Positions 11,300 to 20,773 of a DNA stretch of 64,000 bases are shown one piece after another. The stretch comes from Nipponacmea schrenckii (lineage: Eukaryota > Mollusca > Gastropoda > Lottiidae): contig JAUJPP010000003.1 of assembly GCA_030562195.1 (NCBI GenBank), forward strand, positions 47,436,602-47,500,601, in the 5' to 3' direction. The notes below the pieces were generated by a model. That model was not told the DNA's origin. It saw only the letters and a program-made list of their open reading frames with translations, and ran no database searches. A program made the translations under genes and the position numbers. Numbering within the stretch: the stretch's first letter is position 1; each line of letters begins with the position of its first letter.

Positions 11300-12355
11300 T
11301 TAAGATTCTGAACATACTGTCATACATCAATCACAAAAACAAAACAATCCGATCATCAAATATTTACTGTTAAATTTAATATTTTTTCAAAGTTTCAAAT
11401 GCCGATTTTTAGTTTACTTTCACCGACGATGTACTTCCGGTTGAACATGAGAAAAACGAAGGGTTTTGAATGACACCAATACTGAGAAAAAAGACGGTAA
11501 ATTTTCTCGAGATCTTTCCGATTTGTCTATAAAAAGTAACTGTTTCATATCCTACTTGTAAGAACGATAAAACTTATATAACTACGCACATTTTTTGAAA
11601 GGAATAGTAAAATTTCAATAGAAAATAACCTGCCAATGACATTTAATTGAACTTTCTGTCAACTTTATAATTGTTAAAAAGAAGAATTCTCAATGACCGG
11701 CAAACTATCATCGTCAAAAATTCTATGTGAGGGCCGACATTTTCTTGGTCATGTTTACGTTGGTACTGATGAAATCGGAAGACAATTATCGTAAAATAGA
11801 CTTGATATACAAGTATATCAATGAATAATGACTGATTAAAATTTGACGGCATAACTATAGGATTAAACACATAACGGATTATCGTGTCAACTGTTTGTTA
11901 AAAGTAAGAAGTTTGAGATAGTAAATCTCTTTGAACTGGAACACTGGCAGCCGATTAATAATTGTCAATAAATTCTTTGTTAATTAACCACCTCTCACCG
12001 TTAATCTCTTAATTAACTAAATTAATTGACCGGTAGTGTTAGGGTAAGATGAGAATAATATTCTCAAGAAAGCACTGGCCTAGGTCATGAAGTAAGAAAC
12101 AACATTATAGGATGAGATAGTTAGTGTAAACAATAGTTAAAAATGGTTAAGGTTATAATCATGAAAAGTATGGAAGTCTTGATCTTTCAACCGTTCTGAA
12201 ATCCAAATCTTAAAAAACAAAAATAACTTTTTAATTTTGGTCCTCATTATCCTGTACAAATACTGGAGCCCATTGACCTATAATAAACTAAAGTGTATGC
12301 CTGATGACATTTGACTAATAATTATTTAAGGTAATACGTGATATATATAAAACAG
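11300..12355. other. No recognisable gene
   Basis: AT-rich sequence with short frames only. The only patterns are TTAATTAA-type runs near 11980-12025. I see no repeat family that I can name. Confidence 0.4.
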
Positions 12356-12840
12356 TTATGGATTTGAAAAAACGTTTTGCAGTGGTTCAAGTCTGCCATG
12401 GACTAAATGGTTACTAAGATTTTTATTGCTCTTGAACGCGGTAACAATTCTTTTAGTATAAACCTGTGGATATTTCTGTTGTAGAGTTTTATAGTAATTT
12501 TTTACAATTACCGATGCGTTGGTAGCAGTATGATTATAGGTAGTGATGAAGGGGATTATTTGGTTGTCATGCTGAAGGTTTAAGCCATTCGGAAATACTG
12601 TGTCCAACTGGTCCATCCAATAGCTCTTGCGCTGCAATCTTCTATGTTTTGGCTTAATATTAGGCATCGACATAACCGCCTCAATAGGCATAATTACCAA
12701 GTCTTCAATGGAGTGGTCGGGGAGGTTAAAGTGGTTCGCAATAGGTCTGTTTTTGCCATGTACGGTATTGTTAGGAATCTCATTGACTAAACGTGATAGT
12801 TAGGTAATTTAATTTTCAATTATTTTTTTTAACGTCACTG
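12356..12840 (-). pseudogene. GIY-YIG-type retroelement C-terminal fragment
   Basis: On the minus strand a continuous reading runs from HGKNRPIANHFNLPDHS (about 12770) through RKSYWMDQLDTVFPNGLN to a stop at 12356. The HFNLPxHS ... RxxxWMxxLxTxFPxGLN arrangement is seen in GIY-YIG endonuclease-like tails of reverse-transcriptase proteins in invertebrates, such as Penelope-like elements. No reverse transcriptase is visible upstream, so only the tail survives. About 60 further residues follow the motif. The exact element class is uncertain. Confidence 0.5.
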
Positions 12841-14183
12841 ACCTATACTTGATGTCCGGCAAAGCCTATTTGCAAACGGTCATTTTGGCATGACTGCCGG
12901 TCATGTCCGGCATATAGAGCCAAATCAACAGCTCTGGTGTGCAGTGACTGTCAAGTGGATGTTGATAAAATATAGTGGTCTACTTTCATTGTCAAACTCA
13001 AAATTTTCATGGTGGTGATTAATTGAATTTGTGTCCAGAAACTAAGTTTTGGCCAGGCTTTCATTTGACATATTGGAAAGTTTGCAACAAGATTTCTTGA
13101 AAAGTATTAGATAGTTTTGTGATTTAACATGGAAACAGATGGCAAATGAATTACTGGCCTTCCGCCAACAATATTTCTCATTATCTCAGCAATTCTGAAA
13201 CAAAATGCATTTTCAGATATCAAATTCCGAATCAGTTCAATAGTTTTGGCTTTTAAAAATTAAGAGTTGAATTTTTTTATGTTTAAACTTTAAGATACAT
13301 TCAGAGACAATATTTGTAGATTTTGATTTCATAAAGTTTTCATAAATTGATGACCTACAAAAACTAAATGCCCCTTTATTCAGAACTCTTTTTCGATGAA
13401 AAAGGTTTTTGTAGTTATTACCCTTGACTTAGTAAAATTGAGTCAAAATCTTATTGTGGGTGCAATAGTAGTAAAAATTTTCAATGGATTTTGATGAAAC
13501 TTTATGTGAGTATTGAAATTGATAAGATGGTGGTCAAGTTCAAATTTGTTAGCATCGGAATAGATAAGACAGCAGTCAAGTTTGAATTTGAGGATTCTTC
13601 CGATGACTGGTAAGCGAGTTATTGCCCTTCACTTAGTAAAACTGCGTCAAAATTTTATTGTGAGTACAAAAAAAAAGCTACAATTTTCAATGTATTTTGA
13701 TGAAACTTGTGTGAGCATTCGAATTTATAAGACGGCGGTTTAGTATAGATCATTGATATTTACAGTTTTTGAGTTATTGCCCTTGACTTAGTAAAATCAC
13801 TTCAAAAATTTGGAATGGATTTTGGTATGAGTATTGGAATTGACAAGATGGCTGTCAACTTCGTTTTTGACTATTTCAATGTCAAGTTCAAATTTGAGGA
13901 ATTTTTTGATGAACAGTTTTAATTTATTTCCCTTGATTTGATAAAATTATTTGTGGTTGCAGTAGAAGCTACCATTTAAAATGGTGTAAATATTGGAATT
14001 GATAAGACGGCAGTCAACTTTGATTTTGACTGTTTCAATGAATAGTTTTTGTGTTTTCGCCCTTAACTTAGTAAACTCACGTCAAATTTTTATTGTGGGT
14101 GCTATAGAAACAACAATTTTCAATGGATTTTGATAAAACTTGGTGTGAGCACTGAAATTTCAAATTTTCAATGATCAATTTTT
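12841..14183 (+). repeat. Decayed tandem repeats of the HINE core
   Basis: Imperfect units share phrases such as TTTTATTGTGGGTGCAA, CAATGGATTTTGATGAAACT, GTCAAGTTCAAATTTGA and GAGTTATTGCCCTTGACTTA. They recur roughly every 150-190 bp with strong divergence. The same phrases occur in the arrays at 17280-18480 and 1300-1520. I infer one old, fragmented insertion interrupted by the SINE array and other elements. No genes. Confidence 0.6.
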
Positions 14184-15187
14184 GATAGAGGGGTGGAAAC
14201 TACTATCTCGTAGTTTCGGGAAAGCACGGGCCTAGGCTTCAGACCTAATTTTTATTTCCTCGCATCGATCGGATTCGAACCCACGGCACCTAGTCGCCTA
14301 GCAGACGACAGTCCAACTCGCTAACCACTGAGCCATTCACCACCCTAAAAAAGTGGTTTCAGAACTCAGTTTTAACGAGAAGTACTGTCGCCTGCACGAT
14401 TCAAATGAATGTTTTCTTACACCCGCTCGGGGAGACAGCCATATATCCTGGCACTGGCAGATTTAGATAGAGGGGGGGAAACTACTATCTCGTAGTTCCG
14501 GGAAAGCACGGGCCTAGGAATCAGACCTAATTTTTATTTCCTCGCACCGATCGGGATTCGAACCCACGGCACCTAGTCGCCTAGCAGATGACAGTCCAAC
14601 TCGCTAACCACTGAGCCATTCACCACCCTAAAAAAGTGGTTTCAGAACTCAGTTTTAACGAGAAGTACTGTCGCCTACACGATTCAAATGAATGTTTTCT
14701 TACACCCGCTCGGGGAGACAGCCATATATCCTGGCACTGGCAGATTTAGATAGAGGGGTGGAAACTACTATCTCGTAGTTCCGGGAAAGCACGGGCCTAG
14801 GAATCAGACCTAATTTTTATTTCCTCGCACCGATCGGGATTCGAACCCACGGCACCTAGTCGCCTAGCAGACGACATTCCAACTCGCTAACCACTGAGCC
14901 ATTCACCACCCTAAAAAGTGGTTTCAGAACTCAGTTTTAACGAGAAGTACAGTCGCCTACACGATTCAAATGAATGTTTTCTTACACCCGCTCGGGGAGA
15001 CAGCCATATATCCTGGCACTGGCAGATTTAGATAGAGGGGTGGAAACTACTATCTCGTAGTTCCGGGAAAGCACGGGCCTAGGAATCAGACCTAATTTTT
15101 ATTTCCTCGCACCGATCGGGATTCGAACCCACGGCACCTAGTCGCCTAGCAGACGACAGTCCAACTCGCTAACCACTGAGCCATTCA
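14184..15187 (-). repeat. Tandem array of a tRNA-derived SINE (283-285 bp period, 4 heads)
   Basis: Units start at about 14184, 14469, 14752 and 15035 on the plus strand and are nearly identical. On the minus strand each has a tRNA-like head with an A box (TGGCTCAGTGGTTAGCG) and a perfect B box (GGTTCGAATCC), followed by a non-tRNA body. Heads lie at about 14260-14345, 14545-14628, 14828-14910 and 15110-15187. The head lacks a credible full cloverleaf, so this is a pol III SINE and not a set of tRNA genes. The last head ends abruptly at 15187, where the older HINE core repeat resumes. Head-to-tail arrays at constant period suggest unequal exchange after insertion. Confidence 0.8.
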
Positions 15188-15521
15188 AGATTTTTATTGT
15201 GAATATAAAAGAAGCCTCAATTTTTTTTATTTTATTGATACTTTATGTGAGCATTGGAAGTTATAAACCCCTGTTTATACGGCAAGGATTTGCATATATG
15301 TAAATTTACACTCGTGTGTAAAAGTATATTTGCTGTGTATTCATACGACGTATATTTCTCTTAGATAAATAAGAAGCAAATTGTCCATTTCTGGCATAGC
15401 CTTGGAAAGGATCAGACCAGAAAGTTTCGGCAAGCGCAGAATGTTTCCCTATTTCCTGGATGTAGCTCTAACTCTGGGTTGCTCAAATGTTAGGGAATTA
15501 AGTAGTAAAGCTCTGATGTAG
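15188..15521 (+). repeat. HINE core remnant, then unassigned sequence
   Basis: 15188-15275 continues the repeat that surrounds the SINE array (TTTTTATTGTGAATATAA, TTTATGTGAGCATTGGAA). 15276-15521 is unassigned and leads into the HARBI1-like fragment. It probably belongs to the 5' part of that element. Confidence 0.45.
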
Positions 15522-15743
15522 GAGTGGTTTGACAAGGTAGTCCTGCAGCACTTCCAAGAAACAGATTGGCTAGAAAACTTCAGAATGTGGAAGGAAACAT
15601 TGAATTTTATCTGCAGACAACTTGAAGATGAACTATCTCGTTCCCAAGACACAGTTGAAGAACCATTAGGTGTCCAAAAGAAGGTAGCAATTACCATTTA
15701 CTGGCTTGCATCATTGTCAGAATACAGAAAGCAAAAAATATAC
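15522..15743 (+). pseudogene. PIF/Harbinger (HARBI1-like) transposase fragment
   Basis: The frame after the TAG at 15519 reads EWFDKVVLQHF..TDWLENFRMWKETLNFICRQL and then VQKKVAITIYWLASLSEYR. This is the conserved N-terminal part of HARBI1-like proteins, just before the HTH and nuclease core. It stops exactly where the hAT element is inserted (target duplication 15744-15751). No continuation is seen after the element (17187 on), so the catalytic DDE part is missing. Confidence 0.7.
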
Positions 15744-16333
15744 ATATTCTCTAGGGCTGCAATGATTCCTGAAGTGGCGATTCAATACACTAAATGATAA
15801 CCGTGCGACGACACGATTTATTGCGATTATAAATCTCGATTCGTTGTTAAAAGGGAAAAGAAAAAGAAAACTGATTTTAATATTAATATTTAAACACACT
15901 TTTCAATATTTGGCACAAGTATAGTCTTTTTGTTCATTCCCCACTCCGTTTTCATCGGCACTGTTTTACTAAAGCCCCCCCCCCCCCAAACTGTTGTAAA
16001 GCTATAGATTTGAAACTTGCCAGAGGGGTACTTATATGTGTCCTGAATATTTACAGCCGATTCCAGACGATTCTGACCACTCCTTCTATTTATAATTAGT
16101 TTTTCGGGACGTTGGAGAAACAAAATGACTTCCAAACTTCGGATTTATATTTTCTCTCAGCGCTTTCATTTTTCGTTTTTTTCACTGGCTTTTTCAACCA
16201 CAACGGTTTTTGACATTATTTGAATCTTATTAAATATATTGGGGAAATTAATTACGACATGTGCAATACCATACTGCTATTTCCGGGAAAAAAATATTGA
16301 TAACTATGCAAACAGACATTACGAAGTACACAA

Positions 16334-16886
16334 TGTTAAGTATGCCTTATTAATTTATTATATACAAATAGTGTTTATTTGAATTTGCTGAAGTTTTGTT
16401 CTTGTCTAATCTTTTAACATTCAAGGTAAAATGTTCAAGATCATTGTAGAACTTCTGGAATGTTAATCTTTTATTTGTTTATATTGTAGAAGTGCCATAT
16501 TTGGTCATAGAATGTTCTGGAACACCCCTGAATGTACTAGGGCATTCTGGATAAGAACTTTATAGAAAACTGTAATATATATAAGGGCATTGTCTGAATA
16601 TTAGGTCAGATATGTTACAGCGCTCTTAATTGTTTACATGTGGGGACTAAGGATTTGTGTGCTTGATCAGATGACTGTGAATTAACTTCAATTTAGGATA
16701 AATCATTATTAAAGTGGATTTAACATTATACGTGGAGTAAGATTTTGTAAGTTAACATTTTGTTATGATATTTTTGTAATAAAGTTTAAGCTATTTCTTT
16801 GATAATAAATATTAAATTAATGTAAACTATTTCATTGACTTTTTGATTTTTGCTGGCATACTTTTGGGTATTTCTGGCCCATAACA
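16334..16886 (+). mobile_element. Candidate solo LTR inside the hAT element
   Basis: The segment begins TGTTAAGTATGCC and ends GGCCCATAACA, i.e. TGTTA...TAACA ends. Inside, in the order of an LTR, come a TATA box (16576-16584) and then a poly(A) signal AATAAA (16778-16783) about 200 bp later. The flanks ACAA and ATAA are only partly alike, so the target duplication is not convincing and the ends are approximate. Confidence 0.4.
16508..16585 (+). promoter_or_regulatory. Heat-shock-element plus TATA promoter-like cluster
   Basis: A perfect three-unit heat shock element GAAtgTTCtgGAA lies at 16510-16522, with a degenerate relative (GAAcTTCtgGAA) near 16450. A TATATATAA box follows about 55 bp downstream. 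Known HSE logic places this arrangement in U3 of stress-inducible retroelements. There is no downstream gene in this copy. Confidence 0.4.
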
Positions 16887-17186
16887 ATAATGTGTTTTAA
16901 AAAACTACTTAAGCATAATAGCAACATATGTTTTTGGTGTTGTCTTTTATTCGTCAATAAACAAAAATAAATCATTTCTTTTTTTCCCAAATAATACGTG
17001 AAAAACAAATTTCTAATATCCTATACGCAAGGAATCCGTGTTCTTATAGGAAAATGAAGGGAGGTAATCAAATATCAGAATCGTACTGATGCATCGCGAT
17101 TTTTTTTCTATCGAAATGCATCGATAAGCAGGAACGAATCGCGATTCATTGATTTTACGGTGAATCGTTGCAGCCCTAATATTCTC

Positions 17187-17472
17187 ACAGGCTGTAGCAA
17201 ATTTGCAACTAATCCCAACTAGGTGTAAATATACTCACATCAGTAAAATTTGCACATAAGCAAAAAATACATACGCTTTAGACAGCTGTCAAGTTTGAAC
17301 TTTTTTGTGAGTTATTGCTCTTGTAAAATAGTGTCAAAATGGTGTTGTGGCAATTTTCAATGGATTTTGGTGAAACTTGGTGCAAGCATTGGCATTTAGA
17401 AAATTTTCAATGAATATTTTTGAGTTATTGCGCAATTTATTATTCAAATTTAATGCAACCATTGGGCGAATG
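17187..17472 (+). repeat. HINE core and right end, interrupted by a MITE
   Basis: 17187-17280 is unassigned. From 17282 the HINE core phrases return (GTCAAGTTTGAACTTTTTTG, CAATGGATTTTGGTGAAACT), leading to ACCATTGGGCGAATG, the family's right end. The sequence is cut at TTAA by the element that follows and resumes at 17949 with CTTGTCTGGCAAGCTAT. Confidence 0.6.
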
Positions 17473-17476
17473 TTAA

Positions 17477-17944
17477 AGGGGCACAGGCTTGATTTGTTTC
17501 GGACAATCATCCGACAGCCTCAAACACATGAAACTTTGTTTTGCTAATCAGACATAGTCTACAGCTTACCTTTGAAATTTGAGCCTTCAAATCCATGGGT
17601 ATACATATTTATCCGTGTTTGAAAATCATAATGTCTTAAGATATCATGAACGTCCCGCCATATTGGAAAATCAAAGAGTTATAAATAGACTACTGCGCAG
17701 GCCCACACTGATAAAACAAAAAGAAAGTACATGTAATAACAATTGTAGATTTTGTCAACAGGACACACAATTTTCAGACTGACTGAAGACCAGCCGCGTA
17801 CAGCACGGAAAAAAAATAAAAAGTGAAATTTTTGAGGTATATTTCAAGGTATTTTGCGATTTTCTTAGAGCTTGAGTATTTCTGAGGACTGTTTAAATGT
17901 AACAAAGGCCCAAAACGACCACTAAAAATCAAGATTGTGCTCCT
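17477..17944 (+). mobile_element. 468-bp MITE with TTAA target duplication
   Basis: The element is flanked by TTAA on both sides (17473-17476 and 17945-17948). The left end AGGGGCACAGGCTTGATTT and the reverse complement of the right end AGGAGCACAATCTTGATTT agree at 16 of 19 positions. Removing it restores the HINE right end. A TTAA target and such ends fit Kolobok or piggyBac-like families. No transposase; the 67-codon frame inside is not convincing. Confidence 0.8.
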
Positions 17945-17948
17945 TTAA

Positions 17949-18481
17949 CTTGTCTGGCAAGCTATTTGAATGAAACTTGGTGTGATTATTGGAATTGATA
18001 AGACGCCGGTCAAGTTCAAACTTGTCAATTTCGATAAACGGTCTTTTTTTTATTGCCCTGTAATTTTATTGTGGATGCAACAGAAGCTACAATTATCAAT
18101 GGATTTTGATGAAACTTATTGTGAGCTTTGGAATTGATAAGACAGCAGTCAAGTTCAAATTTGACGACTTAGATGAAGAATTTGATTGTGTGTATAGATG
18201 CTATCAATCAAAGGAAAAAATGATTTAACAATGCTGATGTGTTGTCGTATGTTACCTTGCCTGGCAAACTATCTTATCATTTATATTGATGTTGGTTAAG
18301 TTTGAATGTGATGATTTTGTGAAAAACAGTTCTGGAGTTATTGACCTTGTCTCAGTAAAGCAATAAACAATAATACATCAATACATTTACTGCCAAGAGA
18401 GTGTATCAAGCTTGACCACTGTGATTTTTAGTGAATTAAAATTATATTTTGTGTGTAAAATTATCTAAAAGATAAATTTTG
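17949..18481 (+). repeat. Further decayed HINE core and right end
   Basis: The stretch repeats GAATTGATAAGAC, GTCAAGTTCAAA and CAATGGATTTTGATGAAACT, and includes another right end near 18243 (GTATGTTACCTTGCCTGGCAA). From 18300 it becomes AT-rich sequence just upstream of the zinc-finger gene, with no further feature. Confidence 0.55.
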
Positions 18482-18501
18482 GTTCATTTCTACAAATACT
18501 A

Positions 18502-19686
18502 ATGGAGTTTCAACCTGTGTTAAAACAGAAATATACTTTAAAGTGGGCATATCTTGCTAAGCAACCACTTGTTATTAATAAATGTACATGGTTTAAACTT
18601 AGAACTTTCTTTCTTTTATTTCAGTATGAAATGAAGATACAACTTGTGTTTACAGGAAGACATGCAGTCTTTAGATGTATAGATTTTCACAATGGAAGAG
18701 GAATAATTCTAAACTCAAGTTCCTTACAAGTTAAAACAAATTGTATTGAAAAAGTTCAGGACCTTTTACCAAGGTTAACCAATCCTGTATGGAAAGGAAT
18801 TTGTCATAGGGAATTTCATACATGTCGGTCATTATGTTCTTCAGAATCTGATGGAAACAACAAAACATGTAAAGAACCAGATAACATTTCTACAGATTCT
18901 GATGGAAACAACAAAACAAGTAAAGAACCAGATAACATTTCTACAGATTCTGATGGAAACAACAAAACAAGTAAAGAACCAGATAACATTTCTACAGATT
19001 CTGGTGGAAACACCAAAACAAGTAAAGAACCAGATAACATTTCTACAGATTCTGATGGAAACAACAAAACAAGTAAAGAACCAGATAACATTTCTACAGA
19101 TTCTGGTGGAAACAAAAAAACAAGTAAACCAGATAAGAGTTCTACAGATCCTGAGGAAAGTAAAATCGGAAGAAAACGTACAAAAAATATTATGTGCGAC
19201 ATCTGTAGTAAATCATTTGCTTCAAATAGTTCCCTAACAGTTCATCAAAGAATTCATACTGGAGAGAAACCCTATACATGTGATATTTGTAATAAGTCAT
19301 TCAGTCATAAAAGTAATTTAACAGTTCATCTGAGAACACATACTGGAGAGAAACCCTATACATGTGATATTTGTAATAAGTCATTCCGTCAATCAGGTCA
19401 TTTAACAACACATCTGAGAACACATACTGGAGAGAAACCCTATGCATGTGATGTTTGTAATAAGTCATTCAGTGATAAAAGTGCTTTAACTGGACATCTG
19501 AGAACACATACTGGAGAGAAACCCTATACATGTGATATTTGTAATAAGTCATTCCGTCAATCAAGTCATTTAACAACACATCTGAGAACACATACTGGAG
19601 AGAAACCCTATACATGTGATGTTTGTAATAAGTCATTCAGTGATAACAGTAATTTAAACAGACATAAAAAGACTCACAAGGACTGA
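18502..19686 (+). CDS. C2H2 zinc-finger protein, six fingers with internal 17-residue repeats
   Basis: The frame of 394 codons ends at 19686. The C-terminal half has six consecutive C2H2 fingers (first at about 19195, CDICSKSF...H; last ending HKKTHKD), joined by canonical HTGEKPY linkers, so it should bind DNA as a transcription regulator. Before them lie about six copies of a 17-residue hydrophilic repeat ([17 protein letters not shown]) and a basic stretch (GRKRTKN). A strong acceptor TTTTATTTCAG sits at 18615-18624 within the frame, so the true coding exon may begin at 18625, with upstream exons not identified and the ATG at 18502 unused. No KRAB or BTB domain is visible. Near-identical fingers (2 to 5) suggest recent duplication. 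Confidence 0.8.
   Translation: MEFQPVLKQKYTLKWAYLAKQPLVINKCTWFKLRTFFLLFQYEMKIQLVFTGRHAVFRCIDFHNGRGIILNSSSLQVKTNCIEKVQDLLPRLTNPVWKGICHREFHTCRSLCSSESDGNNKTCKEPDNISTDSDGNNKTSKEPDNISTDSDGNNKTSKEPDNISTDSGGNTKTSKEPDNISTDSDGNNKTSKEPDNISTDSGGNKKTSKPDKSSTDPEESKIGRKRTKNIMCDICSKSFASNSSLTVHQRIHTGEKPYTCDICNKSFSHKSNLTVHLRTHTGEKPYTCDICNKSFRQSGHLTTHLRTHTGEKPYACDVCNKSFSDKSALTGHLRTHTGEKPYTCDICNKSFRQSSHLTTHLRTHTGEKPYTCDVCNKSFSDNSNLNRHKKTHKD
18848..19130 (+). repeat. 51-bp coding minisatellite in the zinc-finger gene
   Basis: About five and a half near-identical 51-bp units (GATGGAAACAACAAAACAAG...) encode the 17-residue repeat. Unit changes are mostly single bases (D/G, N/T or K), and the last unit is three bases shorter. 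Copy number is likely to vary between individuals. Confidence 0.85.
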
Positions 19687-19949
19687 TTTTTTCAGTTAGA
19701 TATTTTGAACTATGTTTTTTGGCTGCTACTAGTAGTATTTCAACTGTATTTCAATGTGTGGTTATATTTATATAGAATTAAGAAAACTTATCTTAGTTGC
19801 TCTTAAATTGCAGTACCTGAAGTAAAAATTCTAGTGCACTGGTCTTAATGATATAGTATTTTTTTACAAGATAAATGAAATTATGAAATCAGTTGATTAA
19901 ATACAAATATGAATTATTAAAATCTTATTTTAATACGATTGATTATGTT
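19687..19949 (+). other. Zinc-finger gene 3' region
   Basis: AT-rich non-coding sequence that is probably 3' UTR. No AATAAA is seen before the satellite begins. The first AATAAA downstream is at the end of the satellite (20530-20535), which could serve as the poly(A) signal. Confidence 0.4.
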
Positions 19950-20551
19950 GTAGATTATATTCATATTACAACCCCTGTTATATTTATAAAGTTTGTTATT
20001 ATTGGTAGTTGTAGATTATATTCATATTACAACCCCTGTTATATTTATAAAGTTTGTTATTATTGGTATTTGTAGATTATATTAATATTACAACCCCTGT
20101 TATATTTGTAAAGTTTGTTATTATTGGTAGTTGTAGATTATATTTATATTACAACCCCTGTTTTATATGTAAAGTTTGTATTATTGGTATTTGTAGATTA
20201 TATTAATATTACAACCCCTGTTAAATTTATAAAGTTTGTTATTATTGGTAGTTGTAGATTATATTCATATTACAACCCCTGTTTTATATGTAAAGTTTGT
20301 ATTATTGGTATTTGTAGATTATATTAATATTACAACCCCTGTTAAATTTATAAAGTTTGTTATTATTGGTAGTTGTAGATTATATTCATATTACAACCCC
20401 TGTTTTATATGTAAAGTTTGTATTATTGGTATTTGTAGATTATATTCATATTACCACCCCTGTTATATTTATAAAGTTTGTTATTATTGGTAGTTGTAGA
20501 TTATATTAATATTACAACCCCTGTTTTATTAATAAAGTTTGTTTAGATTAA
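19950..20551 (+). repeat. 60/61-bp satellite with alternating unit types (10 units)
   Basis: Units begin GTAGATTATATTMATATTAC at 19950, 20011, 20072, 20133, 20193, 20254, 20314, 20375, 20435 and 20496. From the fourth unit on, 61-bp and 60-bp types alternate, differing at TTAWATTTATAAAGTTTGTTA versus TTTATATGTAAAGTTTGTA, so the evolving unit is a dimer of about 121 bp. Reading frames across it are artefacts of the repeat. Confidence 0.9.
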
Positions 20552-20773
20552 CGTATCTCAATAAATTGGAGAGTTTTCTAAAGGGAGTCAACTGTATTTA
20601 AGTCAAGACCACAGTAATCGTATTGTTCAATAACATTTAGCACAAGACGGCAACAAATATATCATTAAAACTGCACAAACAAATAAAAGTTTAAATAGAA
20701 ATATATAAACTATGTTTAACGTCAACTCGGGTAAGATACAAATATACTGTCAACTCATATTTCTTGATTTCAG

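Larger units (their letters stand above)
15752..17178 (+). mobile_element. Non-autonomous hAT element with 8-bp target duplication
   Basis: The left end TAGGGCTGCAATGATTC and right end GAATCGTTGCAGCCCTA form 17-bp terminal inverted repeats with one mismatch. Both sides are flanked by ATATTCTC (15744-15751 and 17179-17186), a perfect 8-bp target duplication as hAT elements make. The subterminal sequence near 17090-17165 is rich in ATCGCGATTC-like motifs typical of hAT ends. No transposase frame is present. A separate LTR-like insert lies inside (16334-16886). Confidence 0.9.

Noticed and set aside
10758..11373. Open frames spanning the first N run
   Set aside because: They consist of unknown residues across a placeholder gap.
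14260..15187. Four tRNA genes
   Set aside because: A and B boxes are present, but the heads are embedded in a 283-bp repeat and lack a convincing acceptor stem; a tRNA-derived SINE explains them better.
18816..19202. Minus-strand 128-codon frame opposite the zinc-finger gene
   Set aside because: It is a shadow of the 51-bp coding repeat; the plus frame has the zinc fingers.
19950..20551. CRISPR-like array
   Set aside because: Units are contiguous without unique spacers, and the genome is eukaryotic.
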